Shown in pieces: positions 1 through 5,552 of a stretch of DNA of 7,918 bases (within the stretch, counting starts at the first letter, position 1; each line of letters starts with the position of its first letter). The notes under the pieces were generated by a model. That model saw only the letters and a list, made by a program, of their open reading frames with translations, was not told where the DNA came from and made no database searches. The position numbers and the translations under genes were made by a program. The stretch lies in the NCBI GenBank assembly GCA_007116535.1, contig SKIG01000081.1, positions 1 through 7,918 of the forward strand, read 5' to 3'. This stretch comes from Psychroflexus sp. (GTDB lineage: Bacteria; Bacteroidota; Bacteroidia; Flavobacteriales; Flavobacteriaceae).

Positions 1-188
1 ATGAATAATGTAAAGGCAACGCCAAAAAGCTCAATAAAAAAGTCGCCTGCTAGTTCATATTGATCTTGCAAAAACCACAAGACTATCATTGCTAAAATTA
101 CGGAGCCATATACAATTACAGGAACATCTGAATTGGTAAATATTTTGTTTGCTAAAGCTTTACGTAGGTTGTTGTCTTTTTTGTTCAT
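1..188 (-). CDS. Hypothetical small membrane protein, C-terminally truncated by window edge
   Basis: An open frame starts at an ATG at 186-188 and runs off the left edge after 62 complete codons. The visible protein begins MNKKDNNLRKALANKIF, a basic cytoplasmic-looking leader. A hydrophobic stretch follows at about residues 23-40 (VPVIVYGSVILAMIVLWF), then a short acidic loop (QDQYELAGD) and the start of a second hydrophobic segment (FFIELFGVAFTLF). This suggests at least two membrane helices joined by a short loop. I do not recognise the family. The second segment faintly resembles the 'ELxGxxxTxxxID' helix found in assorted small bacterial membrane proteins, but that is only an impression. 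It lies 121 bp downstream of nupC on the same strand, beyond a probable terminator, so it may be transcribed separately. No Shine-Dalgarno sequence or clear -7 element is visible upstream. That the frame is real is supported by its typical composition and start; its function is unknown. Confidence 0.6.
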   Translation of the reverse strand, partial: MNKKDNNLRKALANKIFTNSDVPVIVYGSVILAMIVLWFLQDQYELAGDFFIELFGVAFTLF

Positions 189-275
189 CTAAAAAAATAT
201 TACAGGAAACTGAACTTATACCATTTATCAATTTTTAATGACAAGATATACAGAAATGTTCAAATACAAAAAACT

Positions 276-314
276 AAAAAAGGTAAGAGTTCTTTAAATT
301 AAATCAACCCTACC
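276..314 (-). terminator. Probable Rho-independent terminator of the BFN-nupC unit, overlapping the nupC stop
   Basis: Read on the minus strand, GGTAGGGTT (314-306) can pair with AACTCTTACC (291-282). This gives nine pairs including one G-U wobble, with a single bulged U and a 14-nt AT-rich loop. Six T residues (281-276) and further T-rich sequence follow directly. The left arm contains the TAG stop codon of nupC (312-310), so the terminator begins inside the gene end. The stem is moderate and bulged, so confidence is limited. Confidence 0.45.
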
Positions 315-1848
315 CAATAATCATACCTGCTAAAGTTGCAGAAAGTAAAGAAGCAAAAGTACCGCCAATTAAAGCGCGCATACCAAATTTAGAAAGTTGT
401 ACTCGTTTGGAAGGCGCTAGTGAACCAATACCACCTATCTGAATTCCTATAGATGCAAAGTTTGCAAATCCACATAGCATATACGTTGCCATAATAACTG
501 ACTTTTGGTAATTTAAACTAAGTACATTTGCTGTGTTTTTGAGTTCCGCCAGTTGAATGTATCCAACGAATTCTGAGGCAGCCAACTTGATTCCCAAAAG
601 TTGCCCCATCATCATAACATCTTCCTTCGGCACTCCAATCAACCACATAATGGGAGCAAATACAAAACCGAGTATGGACTCTAAAGAAAAAGAATCATAC
701 GCAGTATTATTTGCTATAAGTGTGTTGAGTCCTGTTAGACCTCCAATAAATTCTAGCCCATAGTTAATCATCGCAATGAAAGCAATAAAAACCAATAGCA
801 TAGCACCGACATTAGCCGCTAGTTTTAGCCCTTCGGTGGTTCCATTAGCGATAGCATCCAAAATGTTTGAGCCTATTTTATCTTGCGATACTTCTGCCGA
901 CCTATCTACAGGAGCTTGCTGAGGATACAATATTTTTGAGACGACAATAGCGCCGGGTGCCGCCATTACCGAAGCAGCGAGTAAATGTCGAGCAAACTCT
1001 AGTTTCATTGCAGGATCATCTCCTCCTAAAAAACCAATGTAAGCAGCTAACACACCTCCTGCAACAGTTGCCATTCCGCCAATCATGACCAAAAGAATCT
1101 CAGAGTTGGTCATTTTTTCAAGGTATGCCTTAATCATTAGTGGCGATTCTGTTTGACCCAAGAATATATTTCCCGCCACACTCAAGCCTTCAGCCCCAGA
1201 AATTCCCATTAGTTTGGTGAGCACCCAAGCCATGGCCTTTACGACTACTTGAATAATTCCTAAGTAAAAGAGCAAGGATGTAAGTGCAGAGAAGAAAACA
1301 ATTGTAGGGAGAATTTGAAACAAAAATATAAATCCGTAGCTTTCAACGTTCATTAAATCCCCCAATAAAAAAACACTTCCTTCTACAGTAAAATCTAAAA
1401 TTTTTACGAAGATTTTTCCTACAAACTCAAATATTGCTTGCACAAATGGAATGGTCAATACTCCTACTGCAAGAAAAAGCTGCAATAGTAATCCTACTAT
1501 GATTGTCTTCCAGTTGATTGCTTTTCTATTGGAACTTAGTAAAAAGCAAATTATCAATATACTAAGCATTCCAATAGTACCGCGTACAAAACCATCGAAG
1601 GTAAACCCTAAATTAGGTTGTATAGTTTTTGCTGAAATAGATTCTTTTTCATTAGCACTTACCTCAGAAACTACATTGGACTGAGAAAGACTATCTACTA
1701 CTTGTTCGTATTGGGTTTCTGTAACAATATTTTGTAGTTGAACACTATCTTGAAAAAATGAAAATTCACCAAAAGCAAAAGAAGAAACGGAAGTTAAAAC
1801 ACAAACTAAAAATAGAAAAACAAGGTTTCTTGGGTTGGATTTTGGCAT
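310..1848 (-). CDS. nupC: Concentrative nucleoside transporter, CNT/NupC family
   Basis: This inner-membrane symporter (512 aa) imports nucleosides, normally with Na+ or H+, for salvage. CNT signatures are clear: GQTESPLMIKAYL (231-243) is the first re-entrant hairpin, which contacts the nucleobase. It is followed by the Gly/Ala-rich GGMATVAGGVLAAYIGFLG (257-275). SEFVGY (425-430) lies at the second hairpin, and CGFANFASIGIQIGGIGSLAP (459-479) carries N463 and S466, matching the ribose-binding Asn and Ser of Vibrio cholerae CNT. The usual NEFVA motif has Ser425 in place of Asn. Typical bacterial CNTs are about 400-420 aa. Here the first ~90 residues are extra: a signal-peptide-like start (NLVFLFLVCVLTSVSSFAFG) and a Ser/Glu-rich, probably periplasmic stretch before the first core helix. 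The start lies 11 nt after the BFN gene, with no Shine-Dalgarno and no promoter of its own visible, so the two are probably cotranscribed. Substrate range cannot be read from the sequence. Confidence 0.93.
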   Translation of the reverse strand: MPKSNPRNLVFLFLVCVLTSVSSFAFGEFSFFQDSVQLQNIVTETQYEQVVDSLSQSNVVSEVSANEKESISAKTIQPNLGFTFDGFVRGTIGMLSILIICFLLSSNRKAINWKTIIVGLLLQLFLAVGVLTIPFVQAIFEFVGKIFVKILDFTVEGSVFLLGDLMNVESYGFIFLFQILPTIVFFSALTSLLFYLGIIQVVVKAMAWVLTKLMGISGAEGLSVAGNIFLGQTESPLMIKAYLEKMTNSEILLVMIGGMATVAGGVLAAYIGFLGGDDPAMKLEFARHLLAASVMAAPGAIVVSKILYPQQAPVDRSAEVSQDKIGSNILDAIANGTTEGLKLAANVGAMLLVFIAFIAMINYGLEFIGGLTGLNTLIANNTAYDSFSLESILGFVFAPIMWLIGVPKEDVMMMGQLLGIKLAASEFVGYIQLAELKNTANVLSLNYQKSVIMATYMLCGFANFASIGIQIGGIGSLAPSKRVQLSKFGMRALIGGTFASLLSATLAGMIIG

Positions 1849-1859
1849 GTTAGAAAGAA

Positions 1860-2465
1860 TTATTGTCGTTTGGAAATTTCATCTCTGATTCTAGCAGCCT
1901 TTTCGTAATCCTCATTTTTTACCGCTTCATCTAGTTGTTTATGAAGATCGCTGATACTTGCTTGAGATGGACTTGATAAGCTAGGTTCGGTGCTTCCGGG
2001 AGTTTTTTCACGGTCAGTTAGCTTAGCATCAAAAAGATTAGGTGAAGAACCAGGTTTGAACTGAATTCCTGCCTTATCCAAAATATTTTTATACGTAAAT
2101 ATGGGTGCATCAAACCGAAGAGCAAGTGCAATAGAGTCGCTAGTTCTTGCATCGATAATTTCTTCAATTTTATCGCGTTCACAAATCAAACTTGAGTAAA
2201 ATATACCATCGACTAATTTGTGAATAATCACTTGCTTTACTTTGATGGCAAAACGCTCTGCAAATGTGCGAAACAAATCATGCGTTAAAGGGCGAGGAGG
2301 CTTAATTTCTTTCTCCAAAGCAATTGCTATTGATTGAGCTTCAAAAGCACCAATGACTATTGGCAATTGTCTATTACCATTTATCTCACTCAATAACAAT
2401 GCATAAGCACCGTTTTGTGTTTGACTGTAAGAAATACCTTTTATATTAAGTCTGACTAAACTCAT
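1860..2465 (-). CDS. Bifunctional nuclease family protein (BFN/DUF151) with C-terminal UVR motif
   Basis: The protein has 201 aa. Residues 1-135 form a BFN (DUF151) domain, recognisable from LPIVIGAFEAQSIAIALE (34-51), RPLTHDL (58-64) and DARTSDSIALALR (105-117). A variable Ser/Pro-rich linker (about 136-168) leads to a UvrB/UvrC-type UVR motif (172-201) ending in HKQLDEAVKNEDYEKAARIR, a short helical hairpin usually used for protein-protein contact. Plant and bacterial BFN proteins have been reported to have RNase and DNase activity, but the physiological role in this phylum is not settled, so nuclease function here is inferred from family only. The gene starts 89 nt after etfA and is followed 11 nt later by nupC. 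A consensus-like promoter sits only 5 nt upstream of its ATG, so its mRNA may be nearly leaderless. Pairing with a nucleoside transporter could hint at nucleic-acid turnover and salvage, but this is speculation. Confidence 0.88.
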   Translation of the reverse strand: MSLVRLNIKGISYSQTQNGAYALLLSEINGNRQLPIVIGAFEAQSIAIALEKEIKPPRPLTHDLFRTFAERFAIKVKQVIIHKLVDGIFYSSLICERDKIEEIIDARTSDSIALALRFDAPIFTYKNILDKAGIQFKPGSSPNLFDAKLTDREKTPGSTEPSLSSPSQASISDLHKQLDEAVKNEDYEKAARIRDEISKRQ

Positions 2466-2470
2466 ACTTG

Positions 2471-2499
2471 CAAAAATAACAAAGCAACATAATATTCAA
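2471..2499 (-). promoter_or_regulatory. Putative Bacteroidota-type promoter for BFN-nupC (nearly leaderless)
   Basis: On the minus strand a -33-like TTG (2499-2497) is separated by 18 nt from TATTTTTG (2478-2471), a perfect match to the TAnnTTTG -7 element of Bacteroidota. Only five bases (CAAGT) lie between the -7 element and the ATG of the BFN gene. Transcription would therefore start at or within a few bases of the start codon. The promoter overlaps one arm of the preceding hairpin. Confidence 0.55.
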
Positions 2500-2529
2500 C
2501 TAGTTTTGTCGAATAATTTATGTTGCTTT
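2481..2529 (-). terminator. Long hairpin after etfBA, probable terminator
   Basis: AAAGCAACATAA (2481-2492) and TTATGTTGCTTT (2518-2529) are perfect 12-nt inverted arms. Inside them, 2493-2500 and 2508-2515 form a further 8-bp stem around a 7-nt loop, after a 2-nt bulge (2516-2517). The inner mispair is a U-G wobble on the minus-strand RNA but an A-C mismatch on the plus strand, so the hairpin fits minus-strand transcription better. The tail on the minus strand is T-rich but interrupted (GTTATTTTTG), so it may terminate only partly. Confidence 0.6.
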
Positions 2530-2554
2530 ATTCAGTTTATCAAAAAATGCTTAA

Positions 2555-3520
2555 TTATGCATTGTTCGCCTTGAAGGTTTTTAGTTTTTCTGTAAGCTTT
2601 GGGACCACTTCAAAAGCATCTCCAACTATCCCATAATCTGCCGCTTTAAAGAAAGGAGCCTCAGGGTCGTTATTGATAACAACTTTAACTTTAGAAGCAT
2701 TGATTCCTGCTAAATGTTGAATTGCTCCCGATACACCAATGGCTATATACAAGTTAGACGCAACAGGTTTTCCTGTTTGCCCGACGTGTTCGCCATGAGG
2801 GCGCCATCCCATATCTGAGACAGGCTTAGAGCAAGCAGTCGCTGCGTTTAGTGTTTCAGCCAAATCTTCAATAAGATGCCAATTTTCAGGACCTTTTAAT
2901 CCTCTACCTCCTGAAACAACAATTTCGGCATCAGCAATACTTACTTTATTAGTGTTTTTATCTACCGAAGTTACTTCTACTCCATTTCCTAAGCTGAAAG
3001 AAGGAGAAAATGCTTCAACATTTGCTTGGGTTTCATTTTCATGCAAGCCGAATGAATTATTAGACACACCTATTACCTTTACTTCAGTTGAAAGCTCTGT
3101 TTCATTAAAAGCTTTATTGGTAAAAGCAGTACGCTTCACTACAAATGAAGAAGATGTATCGGGTAATTCTACAACGTTTGAGGCATATGCAGCGTTCAAT
3201 TCAACAGCTACCAAAGGAGCCAAATATTTTGCATTAGCACTTTGACTCAATATTACCGCCTTCGCTCCTACTTCCTTTGCTGCATTTACAATTACTTGCG
3301 TGTATGCTTCTGCATGAAATTTTGACAATTCCTCTGAAGATACATTCAATACTTTTTCTACTCCGTATTTTCCTAAATCAGCTGCATTATCTGCATTGAC
3401 TGAAATTGCAGTCACACTAGTCCCAAGCTGATCAGCGAGTGCATTTCCGTAAGAAGCAACTTCCAAAGAGAGCTTCTTCAATTTTCCGTTTTCTGATTCT
3501 GTATATACTAAAACTGACAT
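2555..3520 (-). CDS. etfA: Electron transfer flavoprotein subunit alpha
   Basis: This is the FAD-binding subunit of the soluble heterodimeric ETF, which takes electrons from acyl-CoA and other flavin dehydrogenases and passes them to the quinone pool through ETF-quinone oxidoreductase (not in the window). Its 321 aa match the usual length. Residues 1 to about 190 form the N-terminal ETF domain. The C-terminal FAD domain begins with SGGRGLKGPENW (203-214) and continues through GWRPHGEHVGQTGKPV (238-253), SGAIQHLAG (264-272) and NNDPEAPFFKAADYGIVGD (283-301). Thr249 and His269 match the flavin-site Thr and His of human ETF alpha. The position of human Arg249 (ASR) is Lys232 here (CSK), a conservative but notable change beside the flavin. 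INKDPEAP is INNDPEAP. The gene follows etfB by 11 nt with only a weak purine run (AAAAAGAAA) as a possible ribosome site, so the two are very probably cotranscribed. A hairpin lies just downstream. Confidence 0.96.
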   Translation of the reverse strand: MSVLVYTESENGKLKKLSLEVASYGNALADQLGTSVTAISVNADNAADLGKYGVEKVLNVSSEELSKFHAEAYTQVIVNAAKEVGAKAVILSQSANAKYLAPLVAVELNAAYASNVVELPDTSSSFVVKRTAFTNKAFNETELSTEVKVIGVSNNSFGLHENETQANVEAFSPSFSLGNGVEVTSVDKNTNKVSIADAEIVVSGGRGLKGPENWHLIEDLAETLNAATACSKPVSDMGWRPHGEHVGQTGKPVASNLYIAIGVSGAIQHLAGINASKVKVVINNDPEAPFFKAADYGIVGDAFEVVPKLTEKLKTFKANNA

Positions 3521-3531
3521 AATATTTCTTT

Positions 3532-4278
3532 TTAAATTGCTTTTGCTTCGTTATGTAATAAATCAATTAGTTCATCGATATTATCTGCATCAACTAATTT
3601 CACTTCACCTTTAGGAGCAGGTTTAGAGAATTTTTTAGCCTCCGAATATTTCTCTGAAGCAACTGCTTCAACAACATTCAATGGTTTTTTTCTCGCCATC
3701 ATAATTCCACGCATGTTAGGAATTTTCAAATCACTTTCTTCTACCAAACCTTTTTGTCCACCGACTACCAAAGGTAATTTTGCGGTAAGTGTTTCTTTAC
3801 CTCCATCGATTTCTCTAACAGCAGTTGCCGTATCTCCATCGATTTCGAGACCAACACATGTATTGATAAAATTAGCCCCTAATAACTTAGCTAACATACC
3901 AGGAACCATACCTCCATTGTAATCAATCGACTCGCGACCTGCGATGATTAAATCGTAGTTTCCTTGCTTTGCTACATTAGCTAATTCTTGAGCTACCTGA
4001 AATCCATCTACAGGAGCAACATCTACTCTAAAAGCGGTGTCTGCTCCAATAGCTAATGTTTTGCGTATAGTAGGCTCAACATCTTTTTCTCCAACAATAA
4101 CCACATCAACAGTAGCACCTTGTTTTTCCTTGAACCACATCGCACGAGTTAAACCAAATTCATCGTTAGGATTAATGATGAATTGAACTCCGTTGGTATC
4201 AAATTTAGTGTCACCATCGGTAAAATTAATTTTTGAAGTCGTATCTGGAACATGACTAATACAGACTAATATTTTCAT
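3532..4278 (-). CDS. etfB: Electron transfer flavoprotein subunit beta
   Basis: This is the partner subunit of EtfA (248 aa, normal for the family), which in classical ETFs binds a structural AMP. Family features in order: MKILVCISHVPDTTSKI at the N-terminus, INPNDEFGLTRA (35-46), IRKTLAIGAD (71-80), AGRESIDYNGGMVPGMLA (113-130), VREIDGGKETLTAKLP (154-169), and the region around KIPNMRGIMMARKKP (185-199). The last corresponds to the recognition loop and Lys-rich patch that docks partner dehydrogenases. The nucleotide-loop segment reads SIDYNGGMVPG rather than the IDGDTAQVGP I associate with NADH-bifurcating clostridial ETFs. That favours a conventional, non-bifurcating ETF, though the group cannot be fixed by eye. 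It is the first gene of the etfBA pair and is transcribed away from pdhB. A -7-like element lies about 28 nt upstream of the ATG and an inverted repeat lies further up. No Shine-Dalgarno is visible. Confidence 0.96.
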   Translation of the reverse strand: MKILVCISHVPDTTSKINFTDGDTKFDTNGVQFIINPNDEFGLTRAMWFKEKQGATVDVVIVGEKDVEPTIRKTLAIGADTAFRVDVAPVDGFQVAQELANVAKQGNYDLIIAGRESIDYNGGMVPGMLAKLLGANFINTCVGLEIDGDTATAVREIDGGKETLTAKLPLVVGGQKGLVEESDLKIPNMRGIMMARKKPLNVVEAVASEKYSEAKKFSKPAPKGEVKLVDADNIDELIDLLHNEAKAI

Positions 4279-4306
4279 AGTTCATTATAATTTTAATTAT
4301 CCACTG

Positions 4307-4314
4307 CGAAGATA
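4307..4314 (-). promoter_or_regulatory. Putative -7 promoter element of etfBA
   Basis: TATCTTCG on the minus strand (4314-4307), followed by C, differs from TAnnTTTG at one position and lies 28 nt before the etfB ATG. No good TTG appears at the expected 17-23 nt spacing. The expected -33 zone instead overlaps the 28-bp inverted repeat at 4328-4355, as would suit an activator or operator site. Confidence 0.4.
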
Positions 4315-4327
4315 AGTAATAAGATTC

Positions 4328-4355
4328 AATTTTACTATGCGTGCATAATAAAATT
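4328..4355. promoter_or_regulatory. 28-bp inverted repeat, candidate operator between etfB and pdhB
   Basis: The arms AATTTTACTATGC (4328-4340) and GCATAATAAAATT (4343-4355) are inverted copies matching at 12 of 13 positions around a 2-nt centre (GT). A 2-nt loop is too small for a good RNA hairpin and no T-run follows, so a binding site for a dimeric regulator is more likely than a terminator. It lies 13 nt upstream of the putative etfB -7 element and 37 nt upstream of that of pdhB. It could thus influence both divergent units. The regulator is unknown. Confidence 0.45.
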
Positions 4356-4392
4356 TTTATAAAATATTATAGTGTAGCCTAAAAGCATTTCT

Positions 4393-4401
4393 TATTTTTG
4401 C
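4393..4401 (+). promoter_or_regulatory. Putative -7 promoter element of pdhB
   Basis: TATTTTTGC is a perfect TAnnTTTG match and lies 25 nt before the pdhB ATG, predicting a short leader of about 20 nt. The -33 position at 18-nt spacing is GTG (4372-4374) rather than TTG, so the upstream element is weak or activator-dependent. Confidence 0.5.
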
Positions 4402-4426
4402 TGATTCTGAAACTAAAAGATAATTA

Positions 4427-5404
4427 ATGAGAACAATACAATTTAGAGAAGCGGTCTGCGAGGCAATGAGCGAAGAGATGCGTCGTGATGAGTCTGTATA
4501 TTTGATGGGTGAAGAAGTTGCGGAGTACAATGGTGCTTACAAAGCTTCAAAAGGAATGTTAGATGAGTTTGGTCCAGATCGAGTAATTGATACTCCTATT
4601 GCAGAATTAGGTTTTGCGGGTATAGGTGTTGGTTCAGCTATGAATGGAAACCGTCCCATCATCGAATTTATGACTTTTAACTTCTCATTGGTTGGTATCG
4701 ACCAAATCATCAACAACGCGGCTAAAATGCGTCAGATGTCGGGGGGTCAGTTCAATATACCTATTGTATTTAGAGGACCTACTGCTTCGGCAGGTCAGTT
4801 GGGAGCTACACACTCTCAAGCTTTCGAAAGTTGGTATGCTAACACACCCGGTTTAAAAGTTGTTGTTCCATCTAATCCTTACGATGCAAAAGGACTGCTT
4901 AAATCTGCTATTAGAGATAACGATCCTGTTATATTCATGGAAAGCGAACAAATGTATGGCGATAAAGGAGAAGTTCCTGAAGAAGAATACACCCTTCCAT
5001 TAGGTGTTGCAGATGTCAAAAGAGAGGGAACTGATGTAACTATCGTTTCTTTTGGTAAAATCATTAAAGAAGCCTACAAAGCAGCAGATGAATTAGAAAA
5101 AGAAGGTGTTTCTTGTGAAATTATTGACTTAAGAACAGTTCGTCCGTTAGATTATGATTGTATTATCACATCCATCAAAAAAACAAATCGCATGGTAATT
5201 CTTGAAGAAGCTTGGCCATTTGGAAACGTTTCAACAGAAATCACTTATAAAATCCAGCAAGACGCATTCGATTACCTAGATGCACCTATCATCAAAATAA
5301 ATACTGCAGATACTCCTGCTCCTTATTCACCTGCTTTATTAAAAGAATGGTTACCCAACCACGAAGATGTTATCAAAGCGGTAAATAAAGTAATGTATAA
5401 GTAG
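4427..5404 (+). CDS. pdhB: Pyruvate dehydrogenase E1 component subunit beta
   Basis: This is the beta chain of the alpha2beta2 thiamine-diphosphate-dependent E1, which decarboxylates pyruvate and transfers the acetyl group to the lipoyl domain of E2, producing acetyl-CoA. It has 325 aa, the standard length. The N-terminal pyrimidine-binding domain shows YLMGEEVAEYNGAYK (25-39), DTPIAELGFAGIGVGSA (55-71, with the ThDP-activating Glu60) and QLGATHSQAFESW (124-136, with the conserved active-site His129). The transketolase C-terminal domain (about 200-320) contains EIIDLRTVRPLD (231-242), ILEEAWPFG (258-266) and TPAPYSPALL (296-305). The sequence is closest to pyruvate E1 rather than branched-chain E1 by general appearance, but a 2-oxo acid dehydrogenase of other specificity cannot be excluded. 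No alpha subunit, E2 or E3 gene is adjacent: the gene stands between its own promoter-like element and a strong terminator. An A/G-rich AAAAGA 7 nt before the ATG may be a weak ribosome site. Confidence 0.95.
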   Translation: MRTIQFREAVCEAMSEEMRRDESVYLMGEEVAEYNGAYKASKGMLDEFGPDRVIDTPIAELGFAGIGVGSAMNGNRPIIEFMTFNFSLVGIDQIINNAAKMRQMSGGQFNIPIVFRGPTASAGQLGATHSQAFESWYANTPGLKVVVPSNPYDAKGLLKSAIRDNDPVIFMESEQMYGDKGEVPEEEYTLPLGVADVKREGTDVTIVSFGKIIKEAYKAADELEKEGVSCEIIDLRTVRPLDYDCIITSIKKTNRMVILEEAWPFGNVSTEITYKIQQDAFDYLDAPIIKINTADTPAPYSPALLKEWLPNHEDVIKAVNKVMYK

Positions 5405-5423
5405 TAAAAAATATCATTTTATT

Positions 5424-5472
5424 AATGTGCTTTGTTTTTATTGAACAAAGCACATTTTTTTTTTTTTTTTTT
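5424..5472 (+). terminator. Strong Rho-independent terminator of pdhB
   Basis: TGTGCTTTGTT (5426-5436) and AACAAAGCACA (5444-5454) form a perfect 11-bp stem with a 7-nt loop. Flanking AA and TT extend it to 13 bp. An uninterrupted run of 18 T (5455-5472) follows. It lies 19 nt after the pdhB stop and insulates ppa from pdhB. Confidence 0.95.
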
Positions 5473-5503
5473 GAATTAATAACACTCAACAAAAGATTTG
5501 CCC

Positions 5504-5512
5504 TATTTTTGC
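5504..5512 (+). promoter_or_regulatory. Putative -7 promoter element of ppa
   Basis: TATTTTTGC matches the Bacteroidota TAnnTTTG element and is identical to the elements before pdhB and the BFN gene. It lies 40 nt upstream of the ppa ATG, giving an AT-rich leader of about 35 nt. No TTG is found at the expected -33 spacing. The strong terminator just upstream makes a separate promoter for ppa necessary. Confidence 0.5.
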
Positions 5513-5552
5513 GAATTTAAATTTTATATAATTTTATTTCAAATAATTAACT

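Noticed and set aside
212..292. Imperfect long-range inverted repeat GAACTTATACC / GGTAAGAGTTC
   Set aside because: Nine of eleven pairs with a 59-nt separation is weak in AT-rich DNA, and the right copy is already used by the nupC terminator. No riboswitch-like architecture is visible.
2952..3245. 97-codon plus-strand open frame inside etfA
   Set aside because: It is wholly antisense to an unmistakable etfA, has no recognisable domain or start signals, and its Ser/Thr/Phe-rich composition is typical of the shadow of a coding strand.
4879..5064. 61-codon minus-strand open frame inside pdhB
   Set aside because: It is antisense to the conserved transketolase domain and shows no domain, promoter or ribosome site. 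The 82-codon frame opposite ppa (5675-5923) is the same case.
5455..5472. 18-T homopolymer as a phase-variation tract
   Set aside because: It follows a perfect stem-loop, lies between genes and does not sit in a promoter spacer or reading frame, so terminator tail is the simpler explanation.
5520..5550. AT-rich repeats (two copies of ATTTTAT) in the ppa leader
   Set aside because: Short, low-complexity and expected by chance in such an AT-rich leader.
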